Source: a virus
Length of the DNA stretch: 41,508 nt
IMG/VR virus record: IMGVR_UViG_3300024520_000170
Span: 1-41,508 of that record
Direction: 5' to 3' (one strand)
Shown: piece after piece, positions 21,937 to 29,222 of the stretch
How positions within the stretch are numbered: the stretch's first letter is position 1
Layout of the letters: each line of letters begins with the position of its first letter
The notes under the pieces: model-generated
Database searches by the model: none
What the model was told of the DNA's origin: nothing
Seen by the model: only the letters and a program-made list of their open reading frames with translations
Made by a program: the position numbers and the translations under genes

Positions 21937-22926
21937 ATGTATGTGGAAGTACCTAATGTCTTCCGTCAAGCAGGCGGGAGACCATTCGTTCTTCAGAATC
22001 TTCTGGGCACTAGCCTTAAGGTAGAGAAGTCCTTAAAGGGTGGCGTACTGACACCAGTCATGTACCTGTCACCGGAGCGGTCACTCTATCGTATGGTGTT
22101 CTTCACAGAGGACGGGGATCACGAGCCACTAGGAACCTCACTTGGAAGGCGTCTAGTTGCTGCTGTTGCCACTGCTACGGGCATAGAATACAAGGGCCTG
22201 CTCGATAAGGTCAGGTCGTTCAACGCTTGCGACTACGCATGTAGTTGTAAGTTTGTATGCCTAGCCCAGTACGCAGGCAGGTTGCAGTACAAGGACCTCC
22301 ATGTCTACGAGGCGTTGAAGACGCTGTTGTACATAGCAGACAAGGAGTTCTTTTACGAGAGCCTTGTGTGTGAGATACTGGATGTCAAGCGTAAGGTAGA
22401 ACGGGGATTCACCAAGGACGGGATACGCTACAAGCCTGGAGAGTTAGCCCTATGGGTCAGGCTCAATGGGGGTAGCGACCTTGACTGGTACAGTGACCAC
22501 TACAGCCCTATCTCATACTTCGAGCGCCTCGTGGACAATGACGTAATGTTCTTTGATTACACGAAAGACTACCACCGCATGGTTCAGTACGTTGAGGGGA
22601 GTACCTTCCCGAGCAACTACAAACTGACGTTCAGTGCGGGGAGTAGGGATAAGTGGACTAAGAATGTCTTGTCTACGCAGGTTGGCAACGTGGCTGCGGT
22701 GTTCCGTGAGTTCCCTGATATTCATGACGACCCGGCGATTGACCTAGTGGGCGAGATCGGATACACTATGGTTGACGGCACGACGAATGATTCGAGGGGA
22801 CTTGACCCTAGTGGTAGCCTCGTGTGCTTGAAGCCACTTGGTCGCCCTGCTAAACGGGACAAGAACTCACGGTTCATGTTCGACAACCTGACGGAGTTCG
22901 TGCAGAGAGTGGGATACAATGCCTGA
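21937..22926 (+). CDS. GP88/DUF7227-like cysteine-cluster phage protein (329 aa)
   Basis: A Cys cluster C98-x3-C102-x-C104-x3-C108 (CDYACSCKFVC) is followed by a helical stretch, then LALWVRLNGGSDLDW, a DVMFFDYTKDYHRM segment and SNYKLTFSAGS. This order (Cys cluster, 'vRLN..SDl.W', 'FYDYTK', 'P.NY.LTfS') is that of a widespread phage family known from mycobacteriophage GP88 and relatives; I recall it from memory and could not search. Its biochemical role is unknown, and the Cys cluster suggests a metal site. The stop overlaps the next ATG by eight bases. Confidence 0.7.
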   Translation: MYVEVPNVFRQAGGRPFVLQNLLGTSLKVEKSLKGGVLTPVMYLSPERSLYRMVFFTEDGDHEPLGTSLGRRLVAAVATATGIEYKGLLDKVRSFNACDYACSCKFVCLAQYAGRLQYKDLHVYEALKTLLYIADKEFFYESLVCEILDVKRKVERGFTKDGIRYKPGELALWVRLNGGSDLDWYSDHYSPISYFERLVDNDVMFFDYTKDYHRMVQYVEGSTFPSNYKLTFSAGSRDKWTKNVLSTQVGNVAAVFREFPDIHDDPAIDLVGEIGYTMVDGTTNDSRGLDPSGSLVCLKPLGRPAKRDKNSRFMFDNLTEFVQRVGYNA

Positions 22927-23182
22927 GCGTCACGAGGACGGGACATGGTCGGGTATGCCTAGCGACGATCCGTTGCCGGGTGACCCGGTCGAACCTATAC
23001 GCAACCTGATTGACGACGACGATCTCTTGCTGGCCCTAGAGGTGGCAAGGATAGTGCTAGTGAAGGCTGGTATTAACGTGGTCATGTTGAGCCATTCGAT
23101 ATCGGACCTGGACGTGAGCCCTGAAGTGCTGCTAGATTTGGGGCGCAGACTGGAGGACATTCTTAGCGGGGGTGAGTCTTAG
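22919..23182 (+). CDS. Small acidic protein (87 aa)
   Basis: ATG at 22919 overlaps the end of the GP88-like gene by eight bases, suggesting coupling. The N-terminal half is very acidic and Pro-rich (SDDPLPGDPVEPIRNLIDDDD). The C-terminal half is helical and hydrophobic (LLLALEVARIVLVKAGINVVML, LLDLGRRLEDIL). No family is recognised. The stop lies two bases before the 16-bp inverted repeat. Confidence 0.6.
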   Translation: MPERHEDGTWSGMPSDDPLPGDPVEPIRNLIDDDDLLLALEVARIVLVKAGINVVMLSHSISDLDVSPEVLLDLGRRLEDILSGGES

Positions 23183-23183
23183 C

Positions 23184-23298
23184 CAGGACCAACCATGACG
23201 GTCTGACTGAAACTCTCCTTTCCTGGGGGCAGGACATATGAGCAGGTGTGATCACTTCCTTTGGTTTAACCAGGGGAAAAGGGTCATGGTTGGTCCTG
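23184..23298. repeat. Perfect 16-bp inverted repeat, motif copies 3 and 4
   Basis: CAGGACCAACCATGAC (23184-23199) and its exact complement GTCATGGTTGGTCCTG (23283-23298) flank 83 bases. Inside are the palindromes GTGATCAC (near 23249) and GGTTTAACC, and partly matching CCTTTCCTGG and CCAGGGGAAAAGG, which would lengthen a cruciform. A further GGGGGCAGGAC lies in the spacer. The arms differ by one base from the motif copies at 18320 and 18515. It lies 75 bases before the first XRE gene, a good position for an autoregulatory operator; a terminator hairpin is an alternative. Confidence 0.75.
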
Positions 23299-23373
23299 CC
23301 CCCCCTTCCTATTCCACATAGCATGACATAACTAGCCATTAACACGGGAGTAGGGTCAGCCTGTTGAGGTTGC

Positions 23374-23643
23374 ATGAAAGGGGGTACTATCCTGCACAAC
23401 ATGGACACATGGATGTCTTTGTCTCCATTGTGGGAGTCTCGCAAACTCAAGGGGCTGACGTTGTCAGAGGTAGGGCGGGCAATGGGCCTGTCCTTTTGCA
23501 CGATCAGTGATTATGAGCGGTGCAGGGTGTGCTGTTCCACTGACAAACTAGTCAGGCTTGCCACGATATACAGTGTTGAGCCTATGAGATTGATAAGGGA
23601 GTATGAGTTATGGAGAGCGTTAAGGCCCAAGAAGGGGACGTAG
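23374..23643 (+). CDS. XRE-family HTH regulator 1 (89 aa)
   Basis: ATG at 23374 after GAGG; a second ATG at 23401 is possible. Residues 19-65 (LWESRKLKGLTLSEVGRAMGLSFCTISDYERCRVCCSTDKLVRLATIYSV) form a Cro/CI-type helix-turn-helix, followed by a short helix. Compact one-domain repressors of this type control early/late or lytic timing in phages. The 16-bp inverted repeat just upstream is the obvious candidate operator. It overlaps the next gene by 34 bases. No integrase is present, so it need not imply lysogeny. Confidence 0.8.
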   Translation: MKGGTILHNMDTWMSLSPLWESRKLKGLTLSEVGRAMGLSFCTISDYERCRVCCSTDKLVRLATIYSVEPMRLIREYELWRALRPKKGT

Positions 23644-24098
23644 TGAACGCCCCCTTTGTAAAGGTTGAGGTGATCGACAATCAGCCTGCGAGAGGGACAT
23701 CAATGGGCATGAGTAGCGAGCAGTTAGCCAGTATCTTGAGCCAAATGGCTGAAGAGGACGAGACCTTGGACATTGAAGAGGTCAGGCGTCTAATCCAGGT
23801 GAAGCGTCACAGTCAGTTCAATCCTCTGCGACAGTTGCGTAAGGAACTCGACTTCACACAGGAGAAGACCGCTGACTTGTGCGGTGTCTCCAAGTTGACG
23901 GTGTCCAACTACGAGAGCGGGAAGTGTTCGCCTCAACTGGACAGGCTGATCAAGTACGCAAGTGCGTTGTTGAAGGCAGACGAGATCTACTCAGCCATTG
24001 ACCTTGGTAGACGTGACCCCCAGTGGAATGTAGAGGACGCTGTCGTCTCGTTGGTCAGTGACTACTGTCGCTGGCTCATGAATGCTGAGGTGGCCTAG
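23610..24098 (+). CDS. XRE-family HTH regulator 2 (162 aa)
   Basis: ATG at 23610 with AAGGGAG eight bases upstream, inside the end of regulator 1. Residues 1-70 are acidic and helical (SSEQLASILSQMAEEDETLDIEEVRRL). Residues 72-118 (LRQLRKELDFTQEKTADLCGVSKLTVSNYESGKCSPQLDRLIKYAS) are a classic XRE domain; a helical C-terminus follows. Two successive HTH proteins of different length suggest paired regulators, possibly partners or antagonists, with the acidic N-terminus as interaction arm. This is inference from layout. Confidence 0.82.
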   Translation: MESVKAQEGDVVNAPFVKVEVIDNQPARGTSMGMSSEQLASILSQMAEEDETLDIEEVRRLIQVKRHSQFNPLRQLRKELDFTQEKTADLCGVSKLTVSNYESGKCSPQLDRLIKYASALLKADEIYSAIDLGRRDPQWNVEDAVVSLVSDYCRWLMNAEVA

Positions 24099-24122
24099 TT
24101 GTTTTACGCAGGAGCGATGATC

Positions 24123-24263
24123 ATGTTGCTCCTGTGCGTGACAGTTCTGCCCCTTGCCGTGTTGTTTTCCAGTGAGCAGGTAGTATTCCAGACACTAGCA
24201 CTAATAGCGGCTAGTTCTGTAGTGCTCTGCTTACTGGGGCACTTCACGGATCCGGACGTTTAA
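24123..24263 (+). CDS. Two-helix membrane peptide (46 aa)
   Basis: ATG at 24123 with GGAG eight bases upstream; ATG at 24117 in the same frame is too close to that site. The product has two hydrophobic segments, LLLCVTVLPLAVLF and LALIAASSVVLCLLG, joined by a short polar turn with SSEQ, and ends HFTDPDV. It fills the gap between regulator 2 and the exonuclease exactly. A small inner-membrane protein such as a holin-like or superinfection-related peptide is possible, but nothing identifies it. Confidence 0.6.
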   Translation: MLLLCVTVLPLAVLFSSEQVVFQTLALIAASSVVLCLLGHFTDPDV

Positions 24264-24282
24264 CCATGAAGGAGCAAGAGTC

Positions 24283-25173
24283 GTGTCATTAACAGGAACA
24301 CATCGTAAGAGACGAAGGAAATATATCGGTGCCTCTGACGTCCCGGCAATCATAGGTGTAAGCCCGTGGAAGACAGCGTCTGACGTGTACTACGACAAGA
24401 CCGCTGTGTTTGAGGACACCAAGGACACCGTGAACAAGGCGATACAGGCTGGCGTACTTCTTGAGGATTCTGTAATAGATTTCGCCGCCCAATCGCTCGA
24501 TGTCAAGGTCAAACGCAACCAGTTCAGGGTGCATAAGGAGTACAAGTGGGCTAGTTCCACCCTCGACGCATTGATTGTCGGAGGTGACCAGTATGCTTAT
24601 CATAGAAACGAGGCAATCGAAGCGAAGACTACCAGCATGCCTGACGGCTGGGGTGAAGAGAGGACTGACCAGATACCCATATACTACATTGCTCAGGTGC
24701 AGTGGCAAATGTTTGTTACTGGTGTTGAGCGTGTGTGGGTGCCGTGCCTTATGCCTGACTACGTACTAGCATTCAAACTATACGTGGTTGATCGTGACGA
24801 GGACATAATCAGCAGGCTAGTTAAGCAGTGCGGTGACTTCTGGAAGGATAACGTCCTTGCTGGGGTGCCACCTGCCCATACTGTGCCAGCGCCACGTACC
24901 ATACAGCGCATGAAGCGTATGCCTGACAAGGTGGTAGCAGTAGACGACAAGTTGGTTGCTGAATACCAAGCGGCTGCGGCTGCTCAACGTGAGGCAGCAA
25001 AGGTGCTCAAGGAAGCGAAGATGAGAATGCTTGAGAGCCTTGGCGATGCAGAGGTGGGCAGTTATGACGGAGGTATACTGAGGTATCACAAGAGTGTGCG
25101 CAAGGCGTACACTAAGGAGGTACCCGAGGCTACTTACAGATCGCTTAAGATCAAGGAGGATCCAAGTGAGTGA
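24283..25173 (+). CDS. YqaJ-type alkaline exonuclease (296 aa)
   Basis: GTG at 24283 with AAGGAG eight bases upstream. Residues 15-29 IGASDVPAIIGVSPW, then GVLLEDSV (Glu near 61), STLDALIV (Asp near 95), AIEAKTT (Glu 113, Lys 115) and AQVQWQMFVTG (near 137-147) form the YqaJ-like viral recombinase core, a lambda-exo-like PD-(D/E)xK nuclease. A charged C-terminal helix follows. It resects double-strand ends for the ERF annealase encoded two genes on, a standard phage recombination pair. The stop overlaps the next gene by eight bases. Confidence 0.9.
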   Translation: MSLTGTHRKRRRKYIGASDVPAIIGVSPWKTASDVYYDKTAVFEDTKDTVNKAIQAGVLLEDSVIDFAAQSLDVKVKRNQFRVHKEYKWASSTLDALIVGGDQYAYHRNEAIEAKTTSMPDGWGEERTDQIPIYYIAQVQWQMFVTGVERVWVPCLMPDYVLAFKLYVVDRDEDIISRLVKQCGDFWKDNVLAGVPPAHTVPAPRTIQRMKRMPDKVVAVDDKLVAEYQAAAAAQREAAKVLKEAKMRMLESLGDAEVGSYDGGILRYHKSVRKAYTKEVPEATYRSLKIKEDPSE

Positions 25174-25492
25174 GATCAACGGCCCCGACCCCCTACCATA
25201 CCGTGAAGAACTGCTGCGTGCCTTCCATGCTGTCGATCAAGAGGCCCTTCTAAGGGAGATCGTCACTGGTACGTCTGGCAAGCAGTACGCTGAACTGACA
25301 GTAATAGTGAACGTCAACTGGTTCGGCAAACTAGAGACCGAGTCGGTTGAGACACACCTAGTGATAGGAGACACACAGTTGGATGTCACTGGCGACTTCG
25401 ATAGGTGTTTCCGTGACGTTGCAGATACGGAGAAGTTGTTGACTACATTAAAGGACGGGTTAAGAGAAGCCCTAGATGAGATGGAGGATTAG
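25166..25492 (+). CDS. Unknown protein between exonuclease and annealase (108 aa)
   Basis: GTG at 25166 with AGGAGG six bases upstream, overlapping the exonuclease stop; the frame itself opens at 25094. The text LLREIVTGTSGKQYAELTVIVNVNWFGKLETESVETHLVIGD suggests beta strands, then helices (DTEKLLTTLKDGLREALDEMED) with an acidic end. No family is recognised. Its position between the two recombination partners suggests an accessory role. Confidence 0.72.
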   Translation: MSEINGPDPLPYREELLRAFHAVDQEALLREIVTGTSGKQYAELTVIVNVNWFGKLETESVETHLVIGDTQLDVTGDFDRCFRDVADTEKLLTTLKDGLREALDEMED

Positions 25493-25494
25493 AT

Positions 25495-26046
25495 ATGACG
25501 CAGAAGAGAGAGAGTCAAACCCAGAAGGCAAAGGTGGCAATGCCTGAGAACCTAACTGAGGCACTGGCCTTGGCGCAGGGTGAGTTGGCTGATGCTACTG
25601 CTGACATGGAGAACGCTCACTTCCGGAGCAAGTACGTAAGCCTTGGTGCATTGCTCAAGAGCGTGCGTAAGGTGTTGTCCAGGCATGGGCTATCACTGCA
25701 CACTGAGGTGTCACCTTCTTACATGGACTACGTGGAGGAAGAGCAGATCAATCACACTGACGGGTCGTCGAGTACTATCGTGCGTAACAAGCGTGAGCGT
25801 GACGGCCACTACATCACAGCGGTACTGGCATACGGCACTGATACCCGGGAATCTGTGGTGCATTGCCCGAAGCAGACAGGTGTCCACCAGTTCGCCTCCT
25901 TCCACACGTACGCACGGCGGTGGCTGGTGCAGGGGCTGTGTGGTGTGTCTGTTGACACGGACGACGATGGCAACGAGGCTTCTGGGGTGAGTGGGGCTGT
26001 GTCAGGGAACGACAGGCTCAGTCACGCAACGACTCGCAGAAGATAA
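25495..26046 (+). CDS. ERF-family single-strand annealing protein (183 aa)
   Basis: ATG at 25495 with GGAGG seven bases upstream. The text EALALAQGELADATADMENAHFRSKYVSLGALLKSVRKVLSRHGLSLHTEV and, near residues 125-155, HQFASFHTYARRWLVQGLCGVSVDTDDDGN is the ERF core (as in P22 Erf), where 'Q..GS..TYA.RY.L....G....DDDGN' is diagnostic. It anneals complementary strands resected by the YqaJ exonuclease, and may circularise or concatenate the genome. It is the last early gene, ending just before the convergent terminator. Confidence 0.9.
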   Translation: MTQKRESQTQKAKVAMPENLTEALALAQGELADATADMENAHFRSKYVSLGALLKSVRKVLSRHGLSLHTEVSPSYMDYVEEEQINHTDGSSSTIVRNKRERDGHYITAVLAYGTDTRESVVHCPKQTGVHQFASFHTYARRWLVQGLCGVSVDTDDDGNEASGVSGAVSGNDRLSHATTRRR

Positions 26047-26051
26047 GGGAC

Positions 26052-26084
26052 AGGGAGGGGCTGAATACCAATCGGCCTCTCCCT
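26052..26084. terminator. Hairpin at convergent junction of early and late arms
   Basis: AGGGAGGGGC (26052-26061) pairs with GCCTCTCCCT (26075-26084) through one G-U pair, around a 13-base loop. It sits between the ERF stop (26046) and the last late-gene stop (26083). Symmetric placement suggests that it stops transcription in both directions, though no long U run is present. Confidence 0.6.
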
Positions 26085-26856
26085 ACTTTGCACCGAAGGC
26101 ACGCTGTCGTTCCTTCTCCCTAAACCTCTGAATCCCCCGCAGTTGTGAACTACTAGGCTTGGGTTGGCTATTCCAGCGGCTGTCGATCTCCTTCTGCTTC
26201 TTGAGTATGTCCGCCAGCCGTGCGCCACCCCCTGGCAATGCGTTTACATTTATACCACCCGGGTCAGTATCCCTAGCCAACTTATTTGCAGGCGTGCGGC
26301 GTACAACAAACGCATGAAATATATCCGCAACACCAGTAGGTTGACCTGCATTACGTGCTTCGTTTAGTCTATTCTGAGCAGCCTTCGACGCCCACCCGAA
26401 CTGTGTCCTCATCAGTGCCCCTTGCAAGAGGCTAGCCATGCTTGCACCAGGATCCGTCCAACCCTTAAATGGGACGTCTATTGCTCTTGTGTCCAGTTCA
26501 CCCATGATATTACCGGGCCTTGGGCTCCCACCTTGTCTGGTGTCTGAGTTGTACACTCCGCCTCCCTCGTAGCCCCTCGCTGCCGCCACCATGGGTGCTA
26601 GTCTGGACATGTCTTGTGGGCTCATGTTTGCAGTGAAGGCATGGAGTGCTGCCTTTCTCTCAAGCCTGCCCTGTTCGGGTGTGCCATACATGATTACGTT
26701 CCAGGGTGGCTGGTCATGTTTCTGCTCCTTAAAGGCTGGTTCCTTGGTCCTGCCGACATTCTCTATGTGCTGGAGTGACGCAAGTATGTTGCGGTGGGCT
26801 GGCTCTTTCTTACGCTCAGGCAACCACTTGTAAGGCTTCCACTTATGCTGAGGCAT
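26083..26856 (-). CDS. Unknown last late gene (257 aa)
   Basis: ATG at 26856 overlaps the previous stop (TAATG). The protein is basic at both ends (HKWKPYKWLPERKKEPAH; RFREKERQRAFGAK) and Gly/Ala-rich in the middle (MVAAARGYEGGGVYN, MASLLQGALMRTQFGWASKAAQNRLNEAR). There is no signal peptide or catalytic motif. Lying after the lysis-like genes at the end of the late arm, it could be virion or lysis related. I cannot assign it. Confidence 0.72.
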   Translation of the reverse strand: MPQHKWKPYKWLPERKKEPAHRNILASLQHIENVGRTKEPAFKEQKHDQPPWNVIMYGTPEQGRLERKAALHAFTANMSPQDMSRLAPMVAAARGYEGGGVYNSDTRQGGSPRPGNIMGELDTRAIDVPFKGWTDPGASMASLLQGALMRTQFGWASKAAQNRLNEARNAGQPTGVADIFHAFVVRRTPANKLARDTDPGGINVNALPGGGARLADILKKQKEIDSRWNSQPKPSSSQLRGIQRFREKERQRAFGAK

Positions 26857-27848
26857 TACTCCCTGCCCTTACGTGTCGAACCATACACCGCTGCGGCTGC
26901 GCCGCCAATGTATGCTGCCTTCTTCGCACGTGTCTTAGCCTTCTGTTTCTTAAAACTACGTAGTCTCTCGGACATACGCAAAGGCTTGGTGATTCTCCTT
27001 GATGGCTCGCCATACTGTACCAGCGTTATTCCGTGGGGCTCCGCTCCATGCTGGACCATTGCCTCCATAAACTCATTCTCTAACTTAAGACTAGGTGGGG
27101 GGGGATTGAGGTGCGTCCTGGGTCCTGGCAGGCTAGGCGCATCGAACGACGGTCCATAGTACTTGCTCATGGCAGGGACTCGAAACTCGGGCCGCTTCTG
27201 TCTGTCTAATGCACGTTGTACTATATACCGCATGCCTTGGAACGGGTTCTGTAGTGCTTCTTGAGGGCCTGATATCATACCACTGGCACCGGCTAGCCTA
27301 TCCATGAGATCTACTACGCTCTTACGATCTGGTGGCTTCTGTCCAGTAATCCTCGCTGACTCATGGAAGAACTTGCGTAGTGAAGCCGCCTGATCCTGCG
27401 CTGCCCCAGCGAATGTTTCCCAAGTCCTCTCGTGTACGGGGTGATGCACACCTGCATCCCTGATCAAGCGCCTAATGGTTTGATCCACATGGTCTGCGAA
27501 GTCCCGTTGGACTTTCCCCGGGTAGGGCGTCTCACTAATCCTCGCCAGTTCACGTGCGAGAGTTTTCATATCACTAGAATTGGAGTGCATTGACAGCCCT
27601 TTCGCAGATCGGCCAATCTGCGAGACGGGTATGTCTTCGGCTAGTAGGTTCATAGGAAGTAGGTTGGGGTCATAGGTCACGCTTGTGCTTGGGACTGTAG
27701 TCTTAGTCTTAGGGGTACGAGGTGTCTTCGCACCGTACGAACTCTTGAGGCTGGGCTTAGGGGTGGCAATGCCACGTAGTTTCCTTGAGGCCCTACCCCT
27801 GCCTAGACCTATGCCAAGCCCTCTTAGTACCTTGCCAATCACTGACAT
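26856..27848 (-). CDS. Unknown basic protein with termini like its neighbour (330 aa)
   Basis: ATG at 27848 with GGGAG eight bases upstream, overlapping the preceding stop. The N-terminus MSVIGKVLRGLGIGLGRGRASRKLRGIA and the C-terminal KAKTRAKKAAYIGGAAAAVYG resemble those of the next gene upstream (28663), while the middles differ. The middle is helical (TLARELARISETPYPGKVQRDFADHVDQTIRRL). Proteins with similar GKVLR-type basic starts and small Ala/Gly-rich hydrophobic ends might associate with DNA or membrane; no family is recognised. Confidence 0.72.
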   Translation of the reverse strand: MSVIGKVLRGLGIGLGRGRASRKLRGIATPKPSLKSSYGAKTPRTPKTKTTVPSTSVTYDPNLLPMNLLAEDIPVSQIGRSAKGLSMHSNSSDMKTLARELARISETPYPGKVQRDFADHVDQTIRRLIRDAGVHHPVHERTWETFAGAAQDQAASLRKFFHESARITGQKPPDRKSVVDLMDRLAGASGMISGPQEALQNPFQGMRYIVQRALDRQKRPEFRVPAMSKYYGPSFDAPSLPGPRTHLNPPPPSLKLENEFMEAMVQHGAEPHGITLVQYGEPSRRITKPLRMSERLRSFKKQKAKTRAKKAAYIGGAAAAVYGSTRKGRE

Positions 27849-28663
27849 TAGTGCTTCTCCCTTGTTGCTGCGTATGCGCCAGCACCTACGAAGGCAGCCT
27901 GCTTAACCTTCTTCTTTACTGCTCGCCTCTTCATGCGTTGGAGTCTATGTGCCATGCGTGCTGGGGCTTTGTCGAGCCCATGCGCCCTACCTGGCCTTCC
28001 CCAAGGGTCCTCGAAGGACGCCAGTTGACGGAAGGCTTGCAACTCAGTGGTCATATAGTGCTTGATATTATAGAGTTCCCGGCCAAACTTTTCTAATGCA
28101 ATATCAGGCCTGAAGAAGTCCATAACATCTAGCGGGGCCATGGCTTCGGATTTTGAGATACCTGTATCTCCGAAGTGGTCGAACTGGCTGGCGAAGTTCT
28201 CGTGATCGTCGTATATTTTTTTAGCCTTATTCCTTTGGATCCGAACGTTACGCTTCGCCTCTGCCGCACGCCGATCAAGACGTTCCGCTCTCCCCCATCC
28301 AGCAGGCAATGAGTCCAACTTTCCTTTTGCGTCTTCTAGTCGTACCATGGAGATAGTTTCTCTCCCTGTTCCTTTCCTGCGTCCCTTCTTCGCAAACCTC
28401 TGCTTGATGGCGTCAACCGACTTGCCTATCGAGGGGCTTCGATCCTTGATTCCTTGATTCACCTGGGATTGCAGTTCCTTAAACGCAGGCGAAGTATCCG
28501 GACCCATCACCTCGTCCATTTCTTTCTTCAAGGACTTTAGTTCCTTGAGATTCTTCTTCTTGGCGGCAGCAATGCCACGTAGTTTCCTGGACGTACGGCT
28601 ACGACCACCAGCAGGGGCCACCTTCATGAGGGACCGCAGGATCTTGCCAACTGCTGACATCAC
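27848..28663 (-). CDS. Unknown basic protein with termini like its neighbour (271 aa)
   Basis: The start is either of two adjacent ATG codons (28663 or 28660), overlapping the lipoprotein stop. The N-terminus SAVGKILRSLMKVAPAGGRSRTSRKLRGIAAAKKK is highly basic; the C-terminus RRAVKKKVKQAAFVGAGAYAATREKH matches the style of the 330-aa neighbour. In between are long charged helices (LKELKSLKKEMDEV, AEAKRNVRIQRNKAKKIYDDHE), likely coiled coil. It is probably a virion or DNA-associated protein by composition only. Confidence 0.72.
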   Translation of the reverse strand: MMSAVGKILRSLMKVAPAGGRSRTSRKLRGIAAAKKKNLKELKSLKKEMDEVMGPDTSPAFKELQSQVNQGIKDRSPSIGKSVDAIKQRFAKKGRRKGTGRETISMVRLEDAKGKLDSLPAGWGRAERLDRRAAEAKRNVRIQRNKAKKIYDDHENFASQFDHFGDTGISKSEAMAPLDVMDFFRPDIALEKFGRELYNIKHYMTTELQAFRQLASFEDPWGRPGRAHGLDKAPARMAHRLQRMKRRAVKKKVKQAAFVGAGAYAATREKH

Positions 28664-29004
28664 TCACCCTCTTTGATCTTGTACAGCGTGTCCTTCTTCT
28701 CCTTCTTGGACCTGAACACCCATGCTCCAAACACAGCAGAGAAGCCAGCCGACAGTGCGACAAGGATTGTGTTCCAAGGCTCAGGCAGTAGGGGTGCGAG
28801 GCGTTCGATAACTTCGTGCCCAACAGACACCATGTCACCACCCGGTCCTTCAACTACTACACGCTCAATGCCAGTGGGTACGCCAGTTGGATCAAGCACT
28901 ACCTCTCGTGTCACCTCGCAGCCAGACATGAACATGACGAACACTACAATGATTAGTACAAGCCAACCCATACCGATAGACACGCACTCTTTATCTAACT
29001 TCAT
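28660..29004 (-). CDS. Membrane lipoprotein with C-terminal helix, possible spanin-like (114 aa)
   Basis: ATG at 29004 with AAGGAG six bases upstream, overlapping the previous stop (ATGA). The N-terminal signal VLIIVVFVMFMSGC ends in a lipobox-like MSGC (Cys near residue 29), so the product may be lipid-anchored. A second hydrophobic segment TILVALSAGFSAVFGAWVF (residues 79-97) is followed by a Lys-rich tail, which is typical of an inner-membrane anchor. Anchors at both ends would suit a unimolecular spanin, and the holin-like gene lies directly upstream. It lacks the long coiled or beta periplasmic part expected for that role. Confidence 0.6.
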   Translation of the reverse strand: MKLDKECVSIGMGWLVLIIVVFVMFMSGCEVTREVVLDPTGVPTGIERVVVEGPGGDMVSVGHEVIERLAPLLPEPWNTILVALSAGFSAVFGAWVFRSKKEKKDTLYKIKEGE

Positions 29005-29219
29005 CGCTTACTCCTTAGTTCCTGTTGCATTGATTCCACTCTCTCCTCTAGCCTAGCCAGTGCGTTAGCCAACTTGCAAATGACCTGACTGTTCTCCCTC
29101 ATGGCCTTGGTCATTGACTCGTTATATCGCCCAAGGTACCGAAGGAACGCCATGACTACTACCAGTATAGCAACGCCCCAGGGCGCCTGCAAGATCAGTT
29201 CCTTAAGTACCTCGTCCAT
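29001..29219 (-). CDS. Holin-like small membrane protein (72 aa)
   Basis: ATG at 29219 with GGAG six bases upstream, four bases after the giant gene stop. One transmembrane segment (APWGVAILVVVMAFLRYL, residues 12-29) is followed by a charged helix ending LARLEERVESMQQELRSKR, a likely coiled coil. This layout resembles BhlA/UviB-type phage holins, which carry an N-terminal helix and a coiled tail. Its position directly before a lipoprotein gene and after the virion genes supports a lysis role. No endolysin is visible nearby. Confidence 0.6.
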   Translation of the reverse strand: MDEVLKELILQAPWGVAILVVVMAFLRYLGRYNESMTKAMRENSQVICKLANALARLEERVESMQQELRSKR

Positions 29220-29222
29220 GAT

